The notes beneath the pieces are model-generated. The model did not search any database and was not told where the DNA came from. It saw only the letters and a program-made list of their open reading frames with translations. Below, piece by piece: positions 1-4,579 of a DNA stretch of 5,242 nucleotides; position 1 is the stretch's first letter, and each line of letters opens with the position of its first letter. The stretch lies in contig MGXQ01000053.1 of assembly GCA_001801405.1 (NCBI GenBank), forward strand, positions 1 through 5,242. The letters are read 5' to 3'. Origin of the DNA: Gammaproteobacteria bacterium RIFCSPHIGHO2_02_FULL_42_13 (GTDB lineage Bacteria; Pseudomonadota; Gammaproteobacteria; UBA12402). A program made the translations under genes and the position numbers.

Positions 1-191
1 TAAATCCACCGTCGTCTTATGCTGATACCTGTCAGCTGGACGATCTCCTCATCTATCTTCAGATTCGCTTTAGCGGCTTTCAGATCTTTCTCCGCCCGCA
101 GGATCATTCTATCTATGGCGCGGGTATCGGGCTTTTGTTTCTTCAGAAGGCCTTTTTCCAGATATTCCTCAATGAATTTTTCAAAGCTCAT
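1..191 (-). pseudogene. HEPN-domain protein, 5' part, apparently broken by an internal deletion
   Basis: This is the partner gene of the MNT nucleotidyltransferase upstream. HEPN proteins are all-helical and, in MNT/HEPN pairs, usually act as RNase toxins controlled by the MNT protein. The ATG at 191 has a GGAG six bases upstream and overlaps the MNT 3' end by 11 bp, so translation is probably coupled. Residues 1-50 (MSFEKFIEEYLEKGLL, then RAEKDLKAAKANLKIDEEI) look like the helical N-terminus of a HEPN protein. After residue 50 the frame turns into unlikely sequence (VQLTGISIRRRWI), while another frame at 42-1 reads RPADRYQHKTTVDL. That matches the later HEPN segment I associate with this family (FRPADGYQHKTVVEF-like). 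The roughly 20-25 residues expected between these parts are missing and the join is out of frame. The usual RX4-6H catalytic motif would lie beyond the window. The family is well supported; the deletion rests on remembered family pattern. Confidence 0.65.
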
Positions 192-753
192 CTTTGTCTC
201 CTATCAAAAATATCTTATTATTTTCGATTAGGTCGGTTATAAAAGAGTCCTTTTCATTCTTTTTCTTTTCGAAATCAGCCCTTCTGTATAAACTGTAATT
301 GATCTCCCTTTTGAGTTCTTTCTCCGCCTTGCCAAGTTCCTTGATCAACTCATCTTCGCTTATTTTTCCTATAATAAAAAGGTCAACGTCGCTTTCAGCG
401 CCGGCTTCATCCTTCGCGAAAGAGCCATAGATAAAAGCGATCTCTACCCCTTTTATCTTTTCCAGGATTTCTTTAAGAAGGCCAGCCGCCCCGATCGTCT
501 TAAACACGATACTCTTGAATTCATCAAACAAAGGGTAAGATTTATTTGGATAATAAAACGTCAGGTTTCCGCGCTTCTCGGACAAAAAACTACCTTCTTT
601 TGTAAGCCTTATGAGTTCTTTGCGTATCATGCTCACGGGAATGCCGAGAAGGCGCTCAAGTTCTCTTAGATAATACTTGTTCTCAGGATTTGTAAAAAAC
701 AGCCGAAACAGCGCCTTGCGTGTTTTCGATTTGAATAAATTCGTAATATCCAT
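181..753 (-). CDS. Winged-helix MNT-type nucleotidyltransferase (antitoxin of a HEPN/MNT pair)
   Basis: From the ATG at 753 this gives 190 residues. Residues about 1-75 form a winged-helix DNA-binding domain (YYLRELERLLGIPVSMIRKE as helix-turn-helix, then a wing around KRGNLTFYYPN). Residues about 95-190 form a minimal nucleotidyltransferase with the complete signature GS-X10-DXD: G110-S111 and D122-V123-D124, with E150 in REINYSLY as possible third acid. MNT proteins in such pairs modify or bind the HEPN partner and neutralise it; the fused winged helix suggests autoregulation at the palindrome over its promoter. An AGAGG lies nine bases before the ATG. The frame stays open upstream, and an in-frame ATG at 822 has a stronger AGGAGG site, but that start would put the promoter inside the gene and add 23 residues not expected in the family. 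The stop at 181 overlaps the HEPN start. Confidence 0.85.
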   Translation of the reverse strand: MDITNLFKSKTRKALFRLFFTNPENKYYLRELERLLGIPVSMIRKELIRLTKEGSFLSEKRGNLTFYYPNKSYPLFDEFKSIVFKTIGAAGLLKEILEKIKGVEIAFIYGSFAKDEAGAESDVDLFIIGKISEDELIKELGKAEKELKREINYSLYRRADFEKKKNEKDSFITDLIENNKIFLIGDKDEL

Positions 754-770
754 AATATGTAACCTCTTTA

Positions 771-786
771 TATTACAATTGTAATA
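771..786. promoter_or_regulatory. 16-bp perfect palindrome, probable operator of the MNT/HEPN operon
   Basis: TATTACAATTGTAATA is its own reverse complement and covers the whole -10 element at 778-783. A further half-site (ATTGTAA on the minus strand) occurs at 795-801, next to the -35. A repressor bound here would block RNA polymerase. The winged-helix domain of the MNT protein encoded just downstream is the natural candidate; that link is inferred. Confidence 0.65.
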
Positions 787-806
787 CTTATAGCTTACAA
801 TGTCAA
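778..806 (-). promoter_or_regulatory. Sigma70-type promoter of the MNT/HEPN operon
   Basis: On the minus strand there is a perfect TTGACA at 806-801, a 17-base spacer and TACAAT at 783-778. Transcription would start near 771, giving a leader of about 18 bases before the ATG at 753. The -10 is embedded in a perfect palindrome. Confidence 0.75.
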
Positions 807-819
807 GGCTTAAATTGAG

Positions 820-834
820 CATTCTTATCCTCCT
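820..834 (-). promoter_or_regulatory. Strong ribosome-binding site with ATG upstream of the MNT promoter
   Basis: The minus strand reads AAGGAGGATAAGAATG with the ATG at 822-820 and a spacing of six bases. This is a better initiation site than the one at 753 and is in frame with the MNT gene, with no stop between. It can be used only by transcripts arriving from upstream, for example read-through of the peptidase operon. It may be an alternative start of a 213-residue MNT form or a relic. Confidence 0.4.
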
Positions 835-840
835 TTTGCT

Positions 841-873
841 TAATAGACGTAACCCGGAGGGATTTTCTTTCAA
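841..873 (+). repeat. 33-bp boundary repeat, copy 1
   Basis: The copy begins TAATAGACG and ends GGAGGGATTTTCTTTCAA, with TAACCC between. It is identical over all 33 bases to the copy at 4474-4506 and differs at five central positions from the copy at 2640-2672. It directly abuts the stop codon of the cysteine peptidase gene (TAA at 876-874) and ends 34 bp before the -35 of the MNT promoter. It has no stable stem. Confidence 0.9.
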
Positions 874-1611
874 TTATTTTCGTATGGTCCAGAAGTCCCC
901 TGCTAAGGTCTGCAGGTATTCAAACGGCATTGTGCAGTATCCGTCCTTTCCCCAGTCCTTGCCCCAAGAATTACGCACAATAAAGCGTTTGGCGGTCTGG
1001 TTATAGCCCACAGCCATCACTGCGTGGCCGCCGATGGCCTTCTCTTTCTTCTTGGGCATAGGTACCGTCCCCGTTTCCAGGACGGCTTGCGACTCAAAAC
1101 TCTCATATACGGTAAACCCGAATACGAACGGGTATCCTTCGGCGATACAGGCGAGCATCTGATTTATGGAATTTATGCGGTGGTATGATGTTATGCGGTG
1201 TTTTTTGGCGTCAGCGAAGCATTTAAGCGGCGGTTTGCGCGTGAATTTGCTTATCTGATAAGGCCAGAGTGTCTCCTCGCATACGCCCGAGTTCTTCAAG
1301 GTCTTTATGCCTACGCGCAGGGACGCGCCGGAATCATAGCGGATCGTATGCATAAGCGCCCGCTCGTTATAATAGATGAAGAGCCGGCTGACGTCGGTGT
1401 ATTTGAAGTCGGATATCTTATCGAGGAACTCGATGTTTCCGGCAAGCGCCTGGGCGGTACAGCTTCCCAGCTCCCCCTGCCTCTCTACCTCTGAGCACAA
1501 GCCTCGCAGATCGACCTTTCGCGGCAGGCGGATAATGGGTTTTATCGCTTTATATAAATAATCCCTTTGGTCCGGTATATCCGGGAGCCAGCCGTAGGTT
1601 CTATTTTTCAT
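874..1611 (-). CDS. Papain-like (C1A-type) cysteine peptidase without signal peptide
   Basis: A 245-residue protein from the ATG at 1611, a full papain-family catalytic domain. The oxyanion glutamine and nucleophile lie in RQGELGSCTAQALAG (Q45, C51), the catalytic histidine in IGGHAVMAVGY (H196) and the asparagine in IVRNSWGKDWGKDGY (N214). The N-terminus (YGWLPDIPDQRDYLY) and conserved stretches such as FVFGFTVYESFE are typical of bacterial C1-family peptidases. There is no signal peptide, membrane segment or inhibitory prodomain, so the enzyme should be cytoplasmic and active once folded. The gene starts 7 bp after the HTH gene's stop and has only a distant GGAG, so translation is probably coupled; an in-frame TTG at 1662 is a weaker alternative. 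As third gene of a toxin-antitoxin-like operon it may act on one of those proteins or on host proteins, which is inference. Confidence 0.9.
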   Translation of the reverse strand: MKNRTYGWLPDIPDQRDYLYKAIKPIIRLPRKVDLRGLCSEVERQGELGSCTAQALAGNIEFLDKISDFKYTDVSRLFIYYNERALMHTIRYDSGASLRVGIKTLKNSGVCEETLWPYQISKFTRKPPLKCFADAKKHRITSYHRINSINQMLACIAEGYPFVFGFTVYESFESQAVLETGTVPMPKKKEKAIGGHAVMAVGYNQTAKRFIVRNSWGKDWGKDGYCTMPFEYLQTLAGDFWTIRK

Positions 1612-1618
1612 GTTTGAA

Positions 1619-2185
1619 TTACGATGGCACTCCGCTTTCTTCCAATTTAGGTGAATTTTCAAACGGCGCAGAAATATGTATTGGAGATTTTTCTTCTACT
1701 CGCTTTTTATTTGCAATATCGAGTTTTGAATAACTGTTTGAAATCATTACGGAAATGTTGGCAAATGCTTCCAGGTGGAATCTTGCTACTCCTACCTGTA
1801 AGGCTTCATCATCCTTGGCTAAAGAAGTTAATTGGCTTAAGTACTCTTTTATCTTAAAGGCATGATATTTGATTAAATCCGCGATTTTCGCGGAACGATT
1901 CCTGTACCCAATTTCCAACTGTAAATTCAATACTTTAGCGTAATCAAGTAAATCATTGACCGAAAGATCTTTGTCATAAGAACTTTCAATCTTAGATATT
2001 CTGCTTTGGGTGCAGCCCATTTTTTCCGCAATTTGTTTTTGAGTCAAATTATGCTTGCACCTTAAATAAAAAAGAAACTTTCCGACTTTCTTGTCATTGA
2101 TTTCTTTTGAAGCCGTATCTTTGAACGCGCTGTCCGAAGACAGGTCTTTGATCATCTCCATAACGTTGTTATATTTCTTAGACAT
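1619..2185 (-). CDS. XRE-family HTH protein, probable antitoxin/autorepressor with long C-terminal extension
   Basis: A 188-residue protein from the ATG at 2185. The perfect GGAGG of TCCCTCCACTT-complement sequence ends eight bases upstream; a GTG at 2194 lies inside that ribosome-binding site and is not the start. Residues about 34-94 form a Cro/C1-type helix-turn-helix domain (NLTQKQIAEKMGCTQSRISK carries the two core helices, followed by SVNDLLDYAKVLNLQLEIGY). In toxin-first pairs of the HigBA type, such a protein binds both the toxin and the operon's operator. Here a further 94 residues follow: a predicted helical part (about 98-160) and a low-complexity, Pro/Ser/Glu-rich tail ending in SGVPS. 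Typical antitoxins of this kind have about 90-110 residues, so the extension is unusual. The start overlaps the toxin gene's end by 8 bp. The peptidase gene follows after 7 bp. Confidence 0.85.
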   Translation of the reverse strand: MSKKYNNVMEMIKDLSSDSAFKDTASKEINDKKVGKFLFYLRCKHNLTQKQIAEKMGCTQSRISKIESSYDKDLSVNDLLDYAKVLNLQLEIGYRNRSAKIADLIKYHAFKIKEYLSQLTSLAKDDEALQVGVARFHLEAFANISVMISNSYSKLDIANKKRVEEKSPIHISAPFENSPKLEESGVPS

Positions 2186-2552
2186 TTGAATCACCTCCCT
2201 TTATGCTTCCTACCAATTTACGGCATAATTTAATATCGTCCCTCTGCGCGCTTTTGTTACCGATCGCCAAAAGGTGAAGAGTATTAGTATGAGTATCCGG
2301 ATATACATACAGACGAGTCTGCTCAAGCTTTACTTTTTGCTTGCCACCTTTCTGGTCAATTGCCTTAATGCCTTCCGGTTCATCATGAATATATCCCGCT
2401 TTAACCTGAAGCGGATGTCCACATTTTTTAAGCGTAGTAAAATAAGTATCCAGGTTACTCAGCACCGCGGCCAGCTCGTTACTCTGCTTCTTCTCATATT
2501 TTGCATAATCACGTTCATATTGTTCACTTAGCTCCAAAATCCAATCCGGCAT
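2178..2552 (-). CDS. RelE/ParE-like toxin candidate
   Basis: A 124-residue protein from the ATG at 2552, which has a strong AGGAGG five bases upstream; the in-frame ATG at 2570 has none. Residues 1-45 are helical and charged (WILELSEQYERDYAKYEKK). The second half has the alternating strands of a RelE/ParE fold: GIKAIDQKGGKQKVKLEQTR, LYVYPDTHTNTLHLLAIGNK, then a terminal helix SAQRDDIKLCRKLV. RelE-like toxins cleave mRNA on the ribosome, while ParE-like ones poison gyrase; the sequence does not tell which applies. The assignment relies on this fold pattern, the size and the position before an overlapping XRE-type gene, an order typical of HigBA-like pairs. It is the first gene after a promoter with a palindromic operator. 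It could also be an uncharacterised partner protein of the regulator. Confidence 0.65.
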   Translation of the reverse strand: MPDWILELSEQYERDYAKYEKKQSNELAAVLSNLDTYFTTLKKCGHPLQVKAGYIHDEPEGIKAIDQKGGKQKVKLEQTRLYVYPDTHTNTLHLLAIGNKSAQRDDIKLCRKLVGSIKGGDSNV

Positions 2553-2574
2553 TACCTCCTCCTTTAACATCTTA

Positions 2575-2595
2575 AATATTCCTAATAGGAATATT
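2575..2595. promoter_or_regulatory. 21-bp palindrome, probable operator of the toxin/antitoxin/peptidase operon
   Basis: The half-site AATATTCCTA is followed by one central base and then its exact inverted complement TAGGAATATT, so ten pairs match without error. It overlaps five of the six bases of the -10 element and the predicted transcription start. The HTH protein encoded in the operon is the likely ligand, in line with autoregulation in toxin-antitoxin operons; that assignment is inferred. Confidence 0.75.
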
Positions 2596-2619
2596 ACACT
2601 ATTGAAGCTTTATTGTCAA
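2591..2619 (-). promoter_or_regulatory. Sigma70-type promoter of the toxin/antitoxin/peptidase operon
   Basis: The minus strand shows a perfect TTGACA at 2619-2614, a 17-base spacer and TAATAT at 2596-2591. The start site would fall near 2584, within the operator and about 32 bases before the toxin ATG at 2552. No other promoter of comparable quality was seen before the HTH or peptidase genes. Confidence 0.8.
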
Positions 2620-2639
2620 TATCTTTTACTTCCCTGATG

Positions 2640-2672
2640 TAATAGACGCTAAAAGGAGGGATTTTCTTTCAA
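2640..2672 (+). repeat. 33-bp boundary repeat, copy 2 (diverged)
   Basis: It has the same length and orientation as copies 1 and 3, with both ends conserved (TAATAGACG and GGAGGGATTTTCTTTCAA). The centre reads CTAAAA instead of TAACCC, which gives five differences. It abuts the stop codon of a glycosyltransferase remnant (TAG at 2675-2673) and lies 20 bp upstream of the -35 of the toxin operon. Confidence 0.85.
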
Positions 2673-2756
2673 CTATTTTTTGATAATTTCGCGGTATACC
2701 TGGAGGGTCTCTCGGGCTATCTTATCCCAATCATATTTCTCTTTGAGGATAAACCT
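2673..2756 (-). pseudogene. C-terminal remnant of a group 1 glycosyltransferase
   Basis: Twenty-seven codons and a stop remain in frame. The peptide starts RFILKE and continues KYDWDKIARETLQVYREI before IKK. The pattern YDWxKIAxxTLxVYxEI is characteristic of the last helix of many GT4-type (group 1) glycosyltransferases. The frame is closed by a TGA at 2759-2757, and no further glycosyltransferase sequence was recognised upstream up to the PLD gene, so the rest of the gene has been lost. The 33-bp repeat follows immediately after the stop codon, which suggests that the gene end and the repeat were moved or kept together. A functional peptide is unlikely because there is no start codon. The identification rests on a short motif. 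Confidence 0.55.
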
Positions 2757-2775
2757 TCAATATCCCCTGCCCTGA

Positions 2776-2952
2776 AATATCTATCCTCTTGAAGGCCGCC
2801 TTCCCGGCAATGACAGGTTTAGCACAGGGACTGTCCCTATCAAGGTTGGCGAAATCAAGAATACAGGCAGCGGCTGGAACTCTTCAGGAAGGTTCGACTG
2901 GGGCACCTCTCCATCCTCTTCAGCACCCCAACAATATAATTTATGCTTCTAA
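2776..2952 (+). pseudogene. Possible plus-strand coding remnant, unidentified
   Basis: An open stretch of 58 codons without a start, between stops at 2773-2775 and 2950-2952, was found by translating the intergenic region. It looks more like a protein than chance sequence: Gly-rich with spaced aromatics, for example IKVGEIKNTGSGWNSSGRF and DWGTS, and many codons start with G. It overlaps the 3' end of the PLD gene on the opposite strand, exactly where that gene's translation becomes implausible. It also spans the short palindrome at 2826-2838. I do not recognise a family. It may be a fragment of a lost gene or a chance reading. Confidence 0.25.
2826..2838. repeat. Short palindrome AGGGAC-T-GTCCCT
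   Basis: A perfect six-base inverted repeat around one central base, about 17 bp after the PLD stop codon. There is no T-tract, so it is not a Rho-independent terminator. Similar GGGACTGTCCC motifs occur as dispersed repeats in other bacterial genomes as far as I recall; only one copy is present here. Confidence 0.5.
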
Positions 2953-4366
2953 GCGGATTACCCGCTTCAAATTTAGCGACCACAGCCACCGCCTCTTTGA
3001 CATTTTCCGCGCCGTATCTCTCCATGATCCTTATAAAATCCTTAACTGCCTGTATATTATTCCCCTCATCTATCGCCTCGGCAAAGCCCCTCGCCATCAG
3101 GGTCTTCTCCGCGCCAAAACTTCCCTCCAGGTTCTTCCACATCTTTTCTTTCTCACCCGGCGAGATCAGCTCTTTAAGCCTGTATTCATTCGGCTCCCTG
3201 TCCGCGTAACTCTCCCCTTCTGCGGCGTTTACTCTTGAATGCCTCACCTCGATTAGGTCCAGCTTTTTAATCTGCCTGAGCCCGTAGGCAAACGTCCATT
3301 CATCTATATGGTATTTTTCGGATAATCCTTTCAAGCTTTTCTGCCACCACAGCTTCGGTTTGGCTATCTCCTGCTCATATATGCTGACCATATAAGCGAA
3401 CTTTTCTCTAAGCATCAACTGTTTATCTAACCCGTATTCCCAATACGCTGTCGGGACATTGAAATACCCGCTTTCAGGCGTTGAATATTCCTTTTGCGGA
3501 TTTTCAGGATCCAGCAGTATTACTTCCGGGTTGCCTCGTTTATCAATTCTATGGTCGATAAGCCCGTATTTCTCCTTCAGGTTATTTACCACCCATCTTG
3601 TCGTACCCCCTGCGGCGCGGTCTATCCCGATAACCGCTTTCCTGTTTTTACTAAACTCCCTTAAAAGCGTTAAATACAGGTCAAACGAATGCCCGTCACT
3701 ATCAGTAACCATCCTCGGAGCGAATCTTTTGTCTTCCAGAAAACTGTTCCTTATCCTTACCTTCTCTAAAAGCTCCCTCTTGACAGGCGCGCTGGAAGAA
3801 GCTGTATATTTCTCCAGTTCGCCCATCTGCCTTAATTTTATTTGCGCGAATTCTTTTCCTCTTAGGATCTGCGCGCTTTCTTCATTTTCGAGGAGCGCCT
3901 TCTGCGTCCAGTTTGCGCTTCCGTCAATGACCGTCTCCCCGTCAATTACTATGAGCTTCTCGTGGAGCTTTAATTCGGGCCTGATAAAATATACTTCCAC
4001 GCCCGCTTCTTTAAGCATCCTGTAAGCATCATCATTGCCTTTGTTAAGGCGCTTGGTATTATTCCCGGATAACGCGCTTTTATCAAGGTACACCCTTACA
4101 TATACGCCCCTTTCCCGCGCCTTCATCAGGGCGTCCGCCAATTTATAGGCAGGGTTATCTTCTTCCCCGTATCGCACGTACATAGAATACATCGCCACAT
4201 AGATTTCTTCCTTCGCGGCCTCCAGTTCTTTTAATACGCTTTCCCCGTAGCTTCTGCCGCTTATATCCGTAGCGTCTACGATTACCGCCTTTGCTTCGGT
4301 GCAAAATAAAACGGCAGTCAAGCTGACTGCCGTCATGCCTATCAATATGGATTTTCTGGTCATCAT
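2855..4366 (-). CDS. Secreted PLD/Nuc-like protein with a single HKD motif and long C-terminal region
   Basis: About 503 residues. An N-terminal signal peptide (basic RK, hydrophobic core, probable cleavage after EAKA, near residue 29 of the GTG-started form) sends it out of the cytoplasm. Residues about 32-175 are a phospholipase D-like domain with one complete HKD motif: H137, K139, D144, then GSANW at 151-155 (numbering from the GTG at 4372). Single-HKD proteins such as the Nuc endonuclease work as dimers, so a nuclease or phosphodiesterase is plausible. Residues about 200-485 are unlike Nuc: 345-400 resembles a winged helix (GLSEKYHIDEWTFAYGLRQI), and 430-485 is helical, with GNPLRSINYIVGVLKRM recalling DnaD/replication-type helices. 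From about residue 489 the sequence (RCPSRTFLKSSSRCLYS) looks out of frame. Starts at 4372 (GTG), 4366 or 4363 (ATG) are possible; none has a good ribosome-binding site. Confidence 0.8.
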   Translation of the reverse strand: MMTRKSILIGMTAVSLTAVLFCTEAKAVIVDATDISGRSYGESVLKELEAAKEEIYVAMYSMYVRYGEEDNPAYKLADALMKARERGVYVRVYLDKSALSGNNTKRLNKGNDDAYRMLKEAGVEVYFIRPELKLHEKLIVIDGETVIDGSANWTQKALLENEESAQILRGKEFAQIKLRQMGELEKYTASSSAPVKRELLEKVRIRNSFLEDKRFAPRMVTDSDGHSFDLYLTLLREFSKNRKAVIGIDRAAGGTTRWVVNNLKEKYGLIDHRIDKRGNPEVILLDPENPQKEYSTPESGYFNVPTAYWEYGLDKQLMLREKFAYMVSIYEQEIAKPKLWWQKSLKGLSEKYHIDEWTFAYGLRQIKKLDLIEVRHSRVNAAEGESYADREPNEYRLKELISPGEKEKMWKNLEGSFGAEKTLMARGFAEAIDEGNNIQAVKDFIRIMERYGAENVKEAVAVVAKFEAGNPLRSINYIVGVLKRMERCPSRTFLKSSSRCLYS

Positions 4367-4368
4367 CT

Positions 4369-4389
4369 TCACAATTCTATATATTGCAT
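4369..4389 (-). CDS. Six-codon leader ORF before the PLD gene
   Basis: ATG CAA TAT ATA GAA TTG TGA encodes MQYIEL. It has a good ribosome-binding site (GGAG at 4399-4396, six bases before the ATG), better than that of the PLD gene. Its stop lies two bases before the ATG at 4366, an arrangement suited to translational coupling. It may be a regulatory leader, or the site may simply load ribosomes for the main gene. The peptide has no recognisable function. Confidence 0.35.
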   Translation of the reverse strand: MQYIEL

Positions 4390-4426
4390 GTGTTTCTCCA
4401 AAGTGCTATTTTTAACATCTATGAGA

Positions 4427-4455
4427 AATATACCTTATTTAGGACAATTTGTCGA
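4427..4455 (-). promoter_or_regulatory. Probable sigma70-type promoter of the PLD gene
   Basis: The minus strand has TCGACA at 4455-4450 (one mismatch to TTGACA), a 17-base spacer and TATATT at 4432-4427 (one mismatch to TATAAT). The start would be near 4420, leaving a leader of about 54 bases that contains the six-codon ORF. Unlike the two toxin-type promoters, no palindrome covers the -10. Confidence 0.6.
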
Positions 4456-4473
4456 TGTGATTCATTTCTACCA

Positions 4474-4506
4474 TAATAGACGTAACCCGGAGGGATTTTC
4501 TTTCAA
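4474..4506 (+). repeat. 33-bp boundary repeat, copy 3
   Basis: Identical to the copy at 841-873, 3.6 kb away. It lies 18 bp upstream of the PLD gene's -35. Its other end merges with the T-tract of the PEP-CTERM gene's terminator, so it sits exactly between two transcription units. Confidence 0.9.
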
Positions 4507-4538
4507 AAAAATAAGGGCCGGATTTTCATCCAGCCCTT
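4505..4538 (-). terminator. Rho-independent terminator of the PEP-CTERM gene
   Basis: On the minus strand a stem AAGGGC/GCCCTT continues after one A-C mismatch into GGAT/ATCC, closed by a four-base loop (4524-4527). It is followed by TTATTTTTTT. It lies 75 bp after the stop codon of the PEP-CTERM gene and ends transcription just before the PLD promoter region. Confidence 0.85.
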
Positions 4539-4542
4539 TGTC

Positions 4543-4562
4543 ATTCCCGCGCAAGCGGGAAT
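4543..4562. repeat. Inverted repeat ATTCCCGC-GCAA-GCGGGAAT
   Basis: A perfect eight-base inverted repeat with a four-base loop, in the 3' untranslated region of the PEP-CTERM gene. ATTCCCGC...GCGGGAAT elements are widespread dispersed repeats in many bacterial genomes; translated on the plus strand they give the familiar SFPRKRESI string. It may stabilise the mRNA end or be a passive repeat. Confidence 0.75.
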
Positions 4563-4579
4563 CTATTATCCCCTGCTAT

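Noticed and set aside
841..873. The 33-bp repeat as an integron attC site
   Set aside because: The GTTACG on the minus strand resembles a core site but does not fit GTTRRRY, there is no matching RYYYAAC partner, and no imperfect hairpin can be drawn. No integrase is visible.
181..873. MNT gene starting at the upstream TTG at 873
   Set aside because: This would translate the repeat and the promoter region; the family domain begins at MDITNLFKSKTR and a suitable ribosome-binding site precedes the ATG at 753.
1198..1494. 98-codon plus-strand ORF
   Set aside because: It is antisense to the catalytic domain of the cysteine peptidase and has no recognisable motif or ribosome-binding site.
2826..2838. 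Palindrome after the PLD gene as its terminator
   Set aside because: The stem is short with almost no loop and no T-tract follows on the minus strand.
3459..4025. 188-codon plus-strand ORF
   Set aside because: It lies wholly opposite the well-supported PLD coding sequence, has a Ser/Leu/Phe-rich composition typical of antisense translation and shows no domain.
4290..4310. Lipobox (cysteine 24) in the PLD signal peptide
   Set aside because: Phe precedes the Cys, which does not fit the small residue required at that position; cleavage after AKA by signal peptidase I fits better.
841..4506. The three 33-bp copies as a CRISPR array
   Set aside because: Copies are 1.8 kb apart with genes between them; there are no spacers of regular length and no cas genes.
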